Notes under the pieces: model-generated
Database searches by the model: none
Seen by the model: the letters and a program-made list of their open reading frames with translations, nothing else
What the model was told of the DNA's origin: nothing
NCBI RefSeq assembly: GCF_030815485.1
Contig: NZ_JAUSWV010000002.1
Location: forward strand, 2,976,001 to 3,040,000
DNA from: Streptomyces rishiriensis
GTDB taxonomy: Bacteria; Actinomycetota; Actinomycetes; Streptomycetales; Streptomycetaceae
Direction of reading: 5' to 3'
DNA length: 64,000 nt
Shown: piece by piece, positions 38,168 through 45,993 of the stretch
Layout: each line of letters begins with the position of its first letter
Position numbering within the stretch: the stretch's first letter is position 1
Made by a program: the position numbers and the translations under genes

Positions 38168-38614
38168 GGTGTCTCCTGGAAAGAGGACTGGGGCGGTGGG
38201 CTGGAGGGGCTGGATGGGGTACTGACGGCTTCCGGGGGCCTCGGTGACCCGGGGAGGACCTACTCGACCCCGAAGGGCCTGGAGAGGCCCTCGAGGGGCT
38301 CCCTGAACTCTTGGGGCTTCCGGGCCTCCGAGGGGACTTCCGCAACTCCGGACTCCGCGGTGCGCAATCCGGAGACCTCGGGGAGTCCGGGAGTCCCGAA
38401 GGGCCTCCAAGGGGCTCCGAAGCCTTGAAGCTCCGGGGAGCCTCGGTCGTCTCCAGGAGTGCTCCGGGAGACGTTCGGGACTCCGGCAGCCTTCGAGTGC
38501 TTCGAGACTCCGCAGGGGTCCGGGGACACCCGGAGACTCCGGAAGGCCTCAGGGCCTCAGGGGGTCAGGGGCTCCGGGGAGCGCCCTGTGCGGCCCTGCT
38601 GCCGTCAGTGGTCC
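38168..38614. repeat. Low-complexity repeat island between clpP1 and clpP2
   Basis: A 447-base spacer. From about 38200 to 38590 it is packed with variants of CTCCGG, GACTCCG, GGGCCTC and CGGAGAC in both orientations, making many short imperfect dyads. No gene is supported. The pair is normally closely spaced and co-transcribed, so this appears to be an insertion or expansion. Confidence 0.7.
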
Positions 38615-39232
38615 TCAGGCCGCCCCGGTACCGCCGCCGCCCGGCATGCCGGCGGCCGTCGGGATGACGTCGTCGATGAGGCCGTACTCCTTGGCCTCGA
38701 ACGCGTCGAACCAGCGGTCGCGGTCCGAGTCACGGGTGACCTGCTCGACCGTCTGGCCGGTGTGCTGCGAGGTCAGCTCGGCCATGCGCTTCTTGGTGTG
38801 CAGCAGCCGCTCGGCGTGGATCTTGATGTCGGAGGCCGAACCCGCCAGGCCCGCGGAGGGCTGGTGGATCAGGATCTCGGCGTTCGGCAGCGCGAAGCGC
38901 TTGCCGGGCGTCCCCGCGCTGAGCAGGAACTGGCCCATGGAGGCCGCGAGACCCATGGCGATGGTCACCACGTCGTTCTTGATGAACTGCATCGTGTCGT
39001 AGATCGCCATGCCGGCCGTGATCGAACCGCCGGGGCTGTTGATGTAGAGGTAGATGTCCTTGTCCGGATCGGCGGCAAGGAGCAGCAGCTGTGCGGTGAT
39101 CTTGTTGGCGATGTCGTCGTCGACCGCCTGGCCGAGGAAGATGATCCGCTCGCCGAGCAGCCGGTTGTAGACCTGGTCGCCGAGGCCACCACCGATGGGG
39201 TCGCCGGCGGCTGTGGGCATCAGATTCGTCAC
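38615..39232 (-). CDS. clpP1: ClpP1 protease subunit
   Basis: A 205-residue serine peptidase subunit. It carries [19 protein letters not shown], the catalytic serine in [10 protein letters not shown], and the histidine in [11 protein letters not shown]. The C-terminus is Gly/Ala-rich (PGGGGTGAA). GTG at 39232 ([12 protein letters not shown]) matches the streptomycete N-terminus. It lies upstream of clpP2 in the same direction but is separated from it by the repeat island. Expression of clpP1P2 in streptomycetes is activated by ClgR, and a candidate box lies upstream. Confidence 0.95.
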   Translation of the reverse strand: MTNLMPTAAGDPIGGGLGDQVYNRLLGERIIFLGQAVDDDIANKITAQLLLLAADPDKDIYLYINSPGGSITAGMAIYDTMQFIKNDVVTIAMGLAASMGQFLLSAGTPGKRFALPNAEILIHQPSAGLAGSASDIKIHAERLLHTKKRMAELTSQHTGQTVEQVTRDSDRDRWFDAFEAKEYGLIDDVIPTAAGMPGGGGTGAA

Positions 39233-39365
39233 GTATCCACCTGCTCGTCTTACGACGGCGCCGGGCCGTCTCACGTGTACTGCTGGGGGCAACGGAGACT
39301 CCCCTGCCCTCGTACTCATGGACCCTAACGCGCGGGTCCCTTCGGGGAATCCCGGAGAGGAGAGT

Positions 39366-39379
39366 GTTCGCCGGGGGCG
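39366..39379. promoter_or_regulatory. Candidate ClgR box upstream of clpP1
   Basis: GTTCGC-N5-GCG, which matches the ClgR motif reported for streptomycete clp promoters as I recall it, about 135 bases before the clpP1 start. Confidence 0.45.
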
Positions 39380-39690
39380 TAGACGCGGGGTCCCGTCCGC
39401 GGGAGGCCGCGAACCGTCCGCGGGCGGTCGCGATGCTCGACGGGGCCACGCCTCCCCCGCCGAGACGGCCGTCCGGCACCGTCCGGTCCACCGCGCCGCA
39501 GCACGCCCCGCCGCCGCGCCGAAGCACACCCCCGCACCCGGCCCCCGCTCGGCCCACGCCCCTGACGCGTCTCCGCGCCGCCGTGCCCCACGACGGGCGG
39601 CGGCGGCCCACGACAGACCTACGCGGCTGCTCACGACAGTCCTCGCCGGCCCGCAGGCAGCCCATGACGGCTCATGGCCGTCCTGTGACA
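39380..39690. other. Non-coding region between tig and clpP1
   Basis: About 310 bases of very high G+C with no supported gene. It probably includes clpP1 promoter elements. Confidence 0.5.
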
Positions 39691-39727
39691 GAGGGGCCCC
39701 GGAGCGCACAGCGCTCCGGGGCCCCTC
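39691..39727 (-). terminator. Intrinsic terminator after tig
   Basis: A 17-bp perfect stem (39691-39707 with 39711-39727) with a three-base loop, located 39 bases after the tig stop. Confidence 0.9.
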
Positions 39728-39765
39728 GTGTCTGCGTCTCTGCGTCAGAGGTGACGCGAGGCCGC

Positions 39766-41142
39766 TCAGGCCTCGGTGTTCTCCTCGGAGGTCGCCGCCT
39801 CGGCGGTGTTCTCCTCGGCCTCGTCCTCGTCGTCGTCCAGGTCGATGACCTCGCCGTTGGTGTCCTTCACCGTGGCGGTCTCGACGACCGTGGCCAGAGC
39901 CTTGCCGCGGGCGACCTCGCCGACCAGGAGCGGAACCTGGCCGCCCTCGACGACCGCCTGGGCGAACTGGTCGGGGGACATGCCGGAAGAAGCGGCACGG
40001 CGCATGAGGTGCTCGGTGAGCTCCTCCTGGTTGACGTTCAGCTTCTCGCGCTTGACGAGCTCGTCCAGGACGAACTGGGTCTTGATGCCCTTGACCGCGG
40101 CCTCACGGGTCTCGGTCTCGAACTCCTCGGCGGTCTTGCCCTGGATCTCCAGGTACTTGTCGAGGTCGAGGCCCATCTGGCCGAGCTGGTGGTGCTCCAG
40201 GTTGTGCTTGCGGGTGTTGACCTCGTCCTCGAGCAGCTTCTCGGGGACGGGCACCTCGACGAGCTCCAGCAGCTTGTCCAGGACGCGCTCCTGGGCCTGC
40301 GTGGCCTGGTCGTACTGCTTCATGTTCTCGAGGCGCTTGCGGCTGTCCGCCTTGAGCTCCTCGAGGGTGTCGAACTCGGAGGCGAGCTGCGCGAACTCGT
40401 CGTCCAGCTCGGGGAGCTCACGGGCGGCGACCTGGGTGACCTTGACGGTGACCTCGGCCGCCTTGCCGGCCGCCGAGCCGCCCTTGAGCTCGGAGGTGAA
40501 GGTGGCCTCGCCACCGGCCTCCAGGCCCTTCACGGCCTCGTCGATGCCTTCCAGCAGCTCGCCCGAGCCGATGGTGTAGGAGACGCCGCTGGCGACGCCG
40601 TCCTCGAGGATCTCGCCGTCGACCTTGGCCTCCAGGTCGACGGTCACCACGTCACCGTCACCGGCGGCGCGCTCGACCGGGGAGGTCGAGGCGAAGCGCT
40701 CACGGAGCTGCTCGACCGACTTGTCGATGTCCTCCTCGGTCACCTCGACGGCGTCGACCTCGACCTCGATGGAGGAGAAGTCCTCGGGGAGCTCGAGGGA
40801 GGGACGGATGTCGACCTCGGCGGTGAAGTTCAGCGTCTCGCCGTCCTTCAGCTCCGTGATGTCGACCTCGGGCTGGCCGAGGACGTCGATCTCGGCCTCG
40901 TTGACCGCTTCCGTGTAGAACTTCGGCAGCGCGTCGTTGACGGCCTCCTCCAGCACGGCGCCACGGCCGAAGCGCTGGTCGATGACCCGGGCGGGGATCT
41001 TGCCCTTACGGAAGCCCTTCACCGTGACCTGCTGGTTGATCTTCTTGTACGCCGCGTCGAGGCTGTCCTTGAGCTCCTCGAAGGGCACCTCGATGCTGAG
41101 CCGAACCCGAGTCGGGTTCAGGGTCTCCACGGCGCTCTTCAC
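39766..41142 (-). CDS. tig: Trigger factor, ribosome-associated chaperone and prolyl isomerase
   Basis: A 458-residue chaperone that binds nascent chains at the ribosome exit. The ribosome-binding signature is [21 protein letters not shown] near residues 30-50. A PPIase domain follows (around [17 protein letters not shown]), then a long helical C-terminal arm. The last 30 residues are acidic ([10 protein letters not shown]). GTG at 41142 has AAGGAG eight bases upstream; the longer open frame upstream is not protein-like. It is adjacent to the clp genes, as usual in actinobacteria. Confidence 0.96.
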   Translation of the reverse strand: MKSAVETLNPTRVRLSIEVPFEELKDSLDAAYKKINQQVTVKGFRKGKIPARVIDQRFGRGAVLEEAVNDALPKFYTEAVNEAEIDVLGQPEVDITELKDGETLNFTAEVDIRPSLELPEDFSSIEVEVDAVEVTEEDIDKSVEQLRERFASTSPVERAAGDGDVVTVDLEAKVDGEILEDGVASGVSYTIGSGELLEGIDEAVKGLEAGGEATFTSELKGGSAAGKAAEVTVKVTQVAARELPELDDEFAQLASEFDTLEELKADSRKRLENMKQYDQATQAQERVLDKLLELVEVPVPEKLLEDEVNTRKHNLEHHQLGQMGLDLDKYLEIQGKTAEEFETETREAAVKGIKTQFVLDELVKREKLNVNQEELTEHLMRRAASSGMSPDQFAQAVVEGGQVPLLVGEVARGKALATVVETATVKDTNGEVIDLDDDEDEAEENTAEAATSEENTEA

Positions 41143-41435
41143 GGTTCGGTCTCCTTGGGGGCTGACTTCTTGGTTTCTACAGGAGCCAGACCGGCTCCCG
41201 CGGATTCGCCGCCCGGAGGACTTACCAGAGGATGAGGCATACGGGCGTGCAGCTTGCATAGTAACGGCAGCGACGACACGCCCCAAAGGCGATCAAGCGA
41301 GGTGACCGCGCAGATGGCCGACGGCGGCCGGAGATGGCCGTTCGCAGGCGACCGATGACCGGGTCGCCGACCGGTGCCGGCCGGGTCGGTCGCCGGTGAC
41401 GGCCGGATCGGTGGCCGTCGAGGGCCGGTCGTTGG

Positions 41436-41509
41436 TCGGGGTGGCGGGATTTGAACCCACGGCCTTCCGCTCCCAAAGCGGACGCGCTACCAAGCTGCGC
41501 CACACCCCG
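41436..41509 (-). tRNA. tRNA-Pro (TGG anticodon)
   Basis: A 74-base cloverleaf: acceptor CGGGGTG pairs with CACCCCG, the D-arm contains GCGCAGCTTGGTAGCGC, and the anticodon loop TTTGGGA gives TGG. The T-arm is GTGGGTTCAAATCCCGC. CCA is not encoded. Confidence 0.96.
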
Positions 41510-41674
41510 TCTGGTGCGACACGAAGGGTACATGCCCGCAGGCCGTCTGACCGCCGCTTTTACCGAGCCTCGGGGCGCGCCGCGGCGGAGCCGGGAAACG
41601 GGGTGTGCGCGGCAGGGCGCCGACCCGCTACGATGCCTGCAGTGCCGCGGTCGCTGACCTGCGGCGCGTCGTGT

Positions 41675-41745
41675 GCGGGCGTAGCTCAATGGTAGAGCAC
41701 TAGTCTTCCAAACTAGCTACGCGGGTTCGATTCCCGTCGCCCGCT
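41675..41745 (+). tRNA. tRNA-Gly (TCC anticodon)
   Basis: A 71-base cloverleaf with acceptor GCGGGCG and CGCCCGC, anticodon loop CTTCCAA (TCC), and T-arm with TTCGATT. Its 3' half is duplicated at 43539-43589, marking it as the integration target of a mobile element. Confidence 0.97.
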
Positions 41746-41754
41746 CTGTATGGC
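41704..41754 (+). repeat. Attachment site attL (51-bp direct repeat, copy 1)
   Basis: From the tRNA-Gly anticodon loop through the 3' end and nine bases beyond. It is identical to 43539-43589. Confidence 0.85.
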
Positions 41755-41796
41755 GAAGGCCCGGGTGAGAGGTCGATTTCCTCTCCCCGGGCCTTC
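41755..41796 (+). terminator. Terminator after tRNA-Gly
   Basis: Eleven plus six paired bases with a one-base bulge (41755-41772 with 41780-41796). It is on the element side of attL, so the element may have supplied it. Confidence 0.75.
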
Positions 41797-41814
41797 GGCA
41801 TTCCTGGGGGCGTT

Positions 41815-42010
41815 TCAGTCCTTCGTACCCCTCCCGTGCCCCTTCGAGCGCGGTCGGCGCTTCAGAGCGTCCACGATCATGGCATCAATGCCGTTCGCGA
41901 TCTCGTTCACGCTTGCGGGAACCGTGCTGATAGATCAGCGCGGCACGGGTCGAACTCTGCCCGAGCCGGACCATCAGCTCCCGCGTGTTGGCGTCGGGGC
42001 GCGCCGCCTC
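41815..42010 (-). pseudogene. C-terminal fragment of a tyrosine recombinase (integrase)
   Basis: On the minus strand one frame reads DANTRELMVRLGQSSTRAALIYQH, the C-terminal region of AICE-type integrases. LIYQH carries the nucleophilic tyrosine. After a one-base frameshift the remaining end (GIDAMIVDALKRR to a stop at 41815) continues in another frame. The catalytic Arg-His-Arg residues and all of the N-terminal part are missing. The recombinase cannot be active. Confidence 0.8.
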
Positions 42011-42171
42011 CGGGCTGAGTCCGGCTCTGGATGAAGCTCTCGGTAGCGCTGATGGTAAAGATCAACCGCTTGGTGGAGCGAGCATCCTTGTGTCTCGCGA
42101 ATCGTCTTCACTGCGAGGATGGTGCGCCCCTCCAGAATGTCGCGATCTACACTCTCCGGCAGTTGTGCCAC
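41974..42171 (-). CDS. Small helical protein of unknown function
   Basis: A 65-residue product starting at GTG 42171 with GGGGAGG four bases upstream, or 72 residues from ATG 42192. Its core, GRTILAVKTIRETQGCSLHQA, resembles the helix-turn pattern of the L7/L12 C-terminal fold seen in small streptomycete proteins. The end (ARRRRAPTPTRGS) runs into the integrase fragment and is probably not native. The function is unknown. Confidence 0.45.
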   Translation of the reverse strand: MAQLPESVDRDILEGRTILAVKTIRETQGCSLHQAVDLYHQRYRELHPEPDSARRRRAPTPTRGS

Positions 42172-42653
42172 AGGTCCTCCCCGCTCCGGCATCGCAGTAG
42201 AGCAACCGCGGCTCCTCCGGTCAGCTGAGTTGAGCAGCCGACCATGGAAGTTCTCGGCCGTGCCAACTGCATTTGTATGCCCATCCGACGGGTGCGCAGC
42301 AGGGCTTCACGGGCAACAGTGGGAACTGGTGCTGTACAGCAGTGCTTACAGCAACCGGCACGACCGCGGTCGACCGTCGCGAGCCCTTGGCGACCGGCTG
42401 ACCAGCCCGGGAGACCTCAACGACCGCCCCGCCCGTAGTTCGCATCAAGTGGGCACACCGTGACACGCCCCGCTCGGGCCGTCTCTGGGCCGTGCGAGGG
42501 CACTCAACGACGACCAACACCGCCAACTAAGCCGCAAGTCGCAAGTCGCAAGTCGCAGTGTTGGTCAACTATTTAGCCCCAGGTCAGATACCCGGTCCCT
42601 TCATTTCTTCAGCTACTGGGACCTGGCGAGCCGGCTCGAGCAAGTAGTGAGGG
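42172..42653. other. Gene-free stretch inside the element relic
   Basis: No supported gene is seen. It holds a run of three direct GCAAGTC repeats (42534-42557). Base composition is lower in G+C than the flanking chromosome. Confidence 0.5.
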
Positions 42654-42738
42654 TGGCCACGGCCCGGATTCGAACCGGGGTTTCCGCGTCGGGGCGAACC
42701 CGAGCGCGACGTCTTGGGCCGCTAAACGACTCATGGCC
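42654..42738 (-). tRNA. Non-canonical or degenerate tRNA-like sequence
   Basis: An 85-base minus-strand sequence. Acceptor arms GGCCATG and CGTGGCC pair with one wobble. The D-region GTTTAGCGGCCCAAGAC resembles tRNA-Glu, and the T-arm is CCCGG-TTCGAAT-CCGGG. The anticodon arm is too long: TCGCG, C, TCGG pairs with CCGA, CGCGG around a seven-base loop GTTCGCC, which would present TCG (Arg). Junction lengths are also off by one or two bases. It could be a decayed tRNA or an unusual extended-arm tRNA. Confidence 0.45.
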
Positions 42739-42919
42739 CGGCGGATCGTACCGACTCAGAGACTTGCGAGCCCATCTCTTTTCGAGGGGTGACGCCTCAG
42801 GGCACCGGCTCAGGTCGAGCTCATCACCGGCCATGGATGGCCATCTGCGCCCCGGATCGCCGAATACGGCCAAATCGCGACCTACTGGGATCCGGTCAGA
42901 TTCGCTCACACTCAAACAC

Positions 42920-43387
42920 ATGGGGGCGATTCGGGATCGTGACCAGTTGGCATGCCATCGCTGCGGGGAGACCAGCCACGCCGTGCGTGAGCGCGGACGG
43001 TTCGGCCTCATGGCGAGCTACTGCGAGAGGTGCTGGAACACCTTCGCCAACGAGATGGCCGAAGCCGACGGGGCCACAGCCGCACCCCGACCGGATCCCG
43101 ACCCCGACGACGCGACATGGATCGAGCCACCGCTTTGTCACGAATGCGGCGCATCGGTCCGCGTATATCCCACCAACTACGACCGGTGGGTCAGTCTCGC
43201 CATGATGGAGTTGCCCGCCAAAGACGTCCCAGAGGCCTTCAGGTGGCGCTTGACAAGGCCTCCGGGCCGATCCCCCGTCCCCGCGGATATCGTGGCCGTA
43301 CGGCTCCGTGGAATCGATCCGCTACCGAGCGAACCCGTCGTGCCGGCTCACCGCATGATGTGTATCCCTGAGTGGGGAGAGCCGTAG
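42920..43387 (+). CDS. DUF6083-like zinc-ribbon protein
   Basis: A 155-residue protein. The N-terminus has a zinc-ribbon pattern (CHRCGE and CERCW). The C-terminal half has CHECGASVRVYPTNYDRWV, then LPAKDVPEAFRWRL, and a final Cys in HRMMC, a layout I associate with DUF6083 proteins of streptomycetes and their mobile elements. The function is unknown. ATG at 42920 starts the conserved part; the open frame further upstream crosses the tRNA-like sequence and is not protein-like. It is the only apparently intact larger gene in the element relic. Confidence 0.65.
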   Translation: MGAIRDRDQLACHRCGETSHAVRERGRFGLMASYCERCWNTFANEMAEADGATAAPRPDPDPDDATWIEPPLCHECGASVRVYPTNYDRWVSLAMMELPAKDVPEAFRWRLTRPPGRSPVPADIVAVRLRGIDPLPSEPVVPAHRMMCIPEWGEP

Positions 43388-43538
43388 ATCACACGGCAAC
43401 GAGCAGGAGGCCCGGCGTCGTGCCCCCTGCGTGCCCGATCGAGCAGCGACCGGCAGGGAGTAGCGGGGAACACCGGAGAGGTACTCGAGAACCCGCACGT
43501 CAGCGACTTGCCAGCTCAGCCCCGGTCCGCATACGCGA

Positions 43539-43589
43539 TCTTCCAAACTAGCTACGCGGGTTCGATTCCCGTCGCCCGCTCTGTATGGC
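43539..43589 (+). repeat. Attachment site attR (51-bp direct repeat, copy 2)
   Basis: An exact copy of 41704-41754. It lacks the 5' half of tRNA-Gly and so is not a functional tRNA gene. Confidence 0.85.
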
Positions 43590-43591
43590 CC

Positions 43592-43626
43592 GGGCCGGGT
43601 CGGAGATTCACTCTCCGACCCGGCCC
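43592..43626. terminator. Intrinsic terminator beyond attR
   Basis: A 15-bp perfect stem (43592-43606 with 43612-43626) and five-base loop. It is probably the original tRNA-Gly terminator and also serves the small reverse gene next to it. Confidence 0.85.
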
Positions 43627-43668
43627 TCGTCGTGTTTCGGGCTCCCCGGGAACATGCGGGGGCGGGCC

Positions 43669-43863
43669 TCAGAAGCTGATCGAGTTGATGGTGTCCGCGA
43701 GGGAGTCGAGGAAGCGGTTGATCGACGGGGCCATGCCGGTGGAGGCGAGGAAGAAGCCGAAGAGGATCGCGACTATCGCCGGGCCCGCCTTGATCGATCC
43801 TCCCCGGATCAGCACCACCAGGATGATCGCCAACAGCAGCACCACTGACAGTGAAATGGCCAC
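43669..43863 (-). CDS. Small conserved membrane protein
   Basis: A 64-residue protein with two hydrophobic segments (ISLSVVLLLAIILVVLI and AGPAIVAILFGFFLAST) and a short amphipathic tail. It resembles small conserved streptomycete membrane proteins of unknown function. GTG at 43863 is the start. The function is not known. Confidence 0.7.
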   Translation of the reverse strand: MAISLSVVLLLAIILVVLIRGGSIKAGPAIVAILFGFFLASTGMAPSINRFLDSLADTINSISF

Positions 43864-44262
43864 AACTGATCACACACCCTCTGTCGGTCCGCACTCCCGA
43901 GACCATCGTGCCACCAACGGGGCCTCCCCATGCGGCCCGTGACACATCATCGGGCGGAGCCCTCCGGCCGGGGATGCGCCGTACGGCAATTCGAGCCCGT
44001 ACCAGCACGGGAATGGGGGCGGTTCGTTGCCGTGTCCACACAACGTCTGCGCAGGTAATTCGAATTACGGCCGCAGCCTCGTCAAGTGCGGTGCAAAATC
44101 GACGTTATGCACCTTTTAGTCGGGATGAATCGTGACATCAAGGCCGGTTGGGGCCGATGAAACCGCCCCCGAGATCAATGCGCCGAGCAATCCCGAGAGC
44201 AATAACAAGGAATGACCTGGGGCGTTTTACGGATACGCGCGCGCGGCGCTAGGGTGCCTCAA
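43864..44262. promoter_or_regulatory. Divergent intergenic region with a perfect AT-rich palindrome
   Basis: About 400 bases without a gene. GTAATTCGAATTAC at 44055-44068 is a perfect 14-bp palindrome, nearly equidistant (about 190 bases) from both divergent starts and a candidate operator. At 44250-44255 TAGGGT lies seven bases before the ATG of the acyltransferase gene, the layout of a leaderless promoter. Confidence 0.5.
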
Positions 44263-45489
44263 ATGTTCCACGCCGCCTCGTCTCTCGTTCAGAGCCCCCG
44301 CTCGTCCCGGAACCAGAACGATCAGTACGACCGGTCCGGGGAGAGATCCGCCGGAGGCCCGGCGCCGCGACCGGCCGCGAAGCGCGACGCGTTCTTCGAC
44401 AACGCGAAGTACCTGGCGATCGTGCTGGTGGCGATGGGGCACGCCTGGGAGCCGCTGAAGGGCGACAGCCGGGTGCTCACGGCGGCGTACGTGCTGGTGT
44501 ACACGTTCCACATGCCGGCTTTCATCCTCATCTCCGGCTTCTTCTCCCGCGGTTTCGACGCCGGCCCCGGCAAGCTCAAGCGGCTGGTGACGGGCATCGT
44601 CGTGCCGTACATCGTCTTCGAGACCGCCTACCCGCTCCTGAAGACGTACGTCGACGGCGCTCCCCAGGACATCAGCCTGCTCGACCCGTACTACCTGACC
44701 TGGTTCCTGTGCGCGCTGTTCATCTGGCGGCTCACCACGCCCCTCTGGAAAGTGGTCCGTCATCCGCTGCCGCTCGCGCTCGGCATCGCCATGCTGGCGT
44801 CCGCCACCCCGAACATCGGCGGCGATCTCGACCTCCCGCGCGTCCTTCAGTTCCTGCCGTTCTTCGTGCTGGGACTGAACCTGAGGCCGGAGCACTTCGC
44901 GCTGGTGCGCCGGCGTTCGGTCCGGATCGCCGCGGTGCCGGTGTTCGCCTTCTCGCTGGCCTTCGCCTGGTGGGCGGTGCCGCGGATGAACAGCGGATGG
45001 CTCTACCACCGCAACTCCGCGCAGGAACTGGGCGTCCCCTGGTGGGTCGGTCCCGTCATGCAGCTCGCCCTGTTCGGCTGCTCCCTGCTGCTGACCGCCT
45101 GCTTCCTCTCCTGGGTGCCGGGTCGCACCATGTGGTTCACGGCGCTCGGGGCGGGCACGCTCTACGGCTATCTGACGCACGGCCTGCTGATCAAGACCGC
45201 CGAATACCGCGGCTGGTTCGACCACCCCGCGCTGCACCGCCCGCTCGGAGAGATCGCCGTCACCGTCGCCGTGGCCGTGGTCATCACGCTGTTGTGCACC
45301 GGACCCGTTCGCCAGGTGCTGCGGTTCGTGGTGGAACCGAGGATGGACTGGGCCTTCAAACCGGATGCCGCCGAGGTCGCCCGCCGTCGTGAGAACGGCG
45401 AGCGGGGGGAGCAGGGGGAGCAGGGCGAGCAACGGAAGAAGGCCGACGTGCGGGGACAGCGGGGACGGTCGGCGGACGTCGCCGGTTAG
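44263..45489 (+). CDS. Acyltransferase-3 family membrane protein
   Basis: A 408-residue polytopic protein of the acyltransferase 3 (OafA/NodX) family, which moves acyl groups onto sugars or other acceptors at the membrane. The conserved start is RDAFFDNAKYLAIVLVAMGHAWEP, with the active-site histidine in MGH, followed by TFHMPAFILISGFF. About ten membrane segments follow. The C-terminus is hydrophilic with GEQ repeats. ATG at 44263 is predicted leaderless. It converges on the HD-hydrolase gene, and their stop codons overlap. Confidence 0.82.
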   Translation: MFHAASSLVQSPRSSRNQNDQYDRSGERSAGGPAPRPAAKRDAFFDNAKYLAIVLVAMGHAWEPLKGDSRVLTAAYVLVYTFHMPAFILISGFFSRGFDAGPGKLKRLVTGIVVPYIVFETAYPLLKTYVDGAPQDISLLDPYYLTWFLCALFIWRLTTPLWKVVRHPLPLALGIAMLASATPNIGGDLDLPRVLQFLPFFVLGLNLRPEHFALVRRRSVRIAAVPVFAFSLAFAWWAVPRMNSGWLYHRNSAQELGVPWWVGPVMQLALFGCSLLLTACFLSWVPGRTMWFTALGAGTLYGYLTHGLLIKTAEYRGWFDHPALHRPLGEIAVTVAVAVVITLLCTGPVRQVLRFVVEPRMDWAFKPDAAEVARRRENGERGEQGEQGEQRKKADVRGQRGRSADVAG

Positions 45490-45944
45490 ACGCTCTCGTC
45501 CCGACCGGCGGTGAGACCGAGGAGCGCGCGCATCCGTGCGTACTTCTCGGTCAGCCGCGCCCGGGTCGGTGCGTCCAGGACCGCGAGCCGCGCCGGATCC
45601 GCGTTGTGCGCGAGGTCCGCCTCCTTCACCAGCAGCGCGCCCGGTGTCGCCAGGATGCGCCCCGCGTACGCCTCCGGCGTCTCCCCCGCCCGTTTGGTGA
45701 CCGCCAGGACGACGGCCTTCGTGCGGTCGCTCAGCGCCGCCTCGGCCAGCCAGGTCTCGGACAGGGCGTCGTCCTCGACGGCGTCGTGCAGCCAGGCGGC
45801 CGCGATCTGGTCGGCGTCGCCGCCCCGCGCGCGTACGCCCTCGGCGACCGCCTGGAGGTGTTCGGCGTAGGGCCGGCCCGCCTTGTCGGTCTGCCCCTGA
45901 TGCGCGGAGCGGGCGAGGCTCTCGACCTCGGGCGGGGTGAGCAT
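45486..45944 (-). CDS. HD-domain phosphohydrolase (SpoT/MESH1-like)
   Basis: A 152-residue protein with the HD metal site in AAAWLHDAVEDD, an N-terminal histidine in SAHQGQTDKAGRPY, and LVKEADLAHNADP with further ligands. This resembles stand-alone (p)ppGpp hydrolases of the MESH1 type or general HD phosphohydrolases; the substrate is not proven. ATG at 45944 is the start. It lies 49 bases downstream of the PP2C phosphatase gene and may be co-transcribed with it. Confidence 0.8.
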   Translation of the reverse strand: MLTPPEVESLARSAHQGQTDKAGRPYAEHLQAVAEGVRARGGDADQIAAAWLHDAVEDDALSETWLAEAALSDRTKAVVLAVTKRAGETPEAYAGRILATPGALLVKEADLAHNADPARLAVLDAPTRARLTEKYARMRALLGLTAGRDESV

Positions 45945-45993
45945 GGCGGGTGGTCCCCTCGGAGGGTCTGCAGGGCGGCGGTTCGGGGGCGGC

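Larger units (their letters stand above)
41755..43538. mobile_element. Relic of a tRNA-Gly-integrated element
   Basis: About 1.8 kb between the two 51-bp att repeats. Next to attL is a decayed tyrosine-integrase end, the standard place for the integrase in actinomycete integrative elements. A small gene, an aberrant tRNA-like sequence, a three-copy GCAAGTC repeat near 42534-42557 and a DUF6083-like gene complete it. No replication, transfer or excisionase gene remains, so it is most likely immobile. Confidence 0.75.

Noticed and set aside
38168..38410. An N-terminal extension of ClpP2 by about 80 codons
   Set aside because: The frame is open but encodes repeat-derived sequence. GTG at 38167 has a good ribosome site and matches known ClpP2 starts.
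42221..42526. A 101-codon reverse frame in the element relic
   Set aside because: No ribosome site, no codon bias and no recognisable motif.
43539..43582. A second tRNA-Gly gene
   Set aside because: Only the 3' half from the anticodon loop is present; it is the attR copy.
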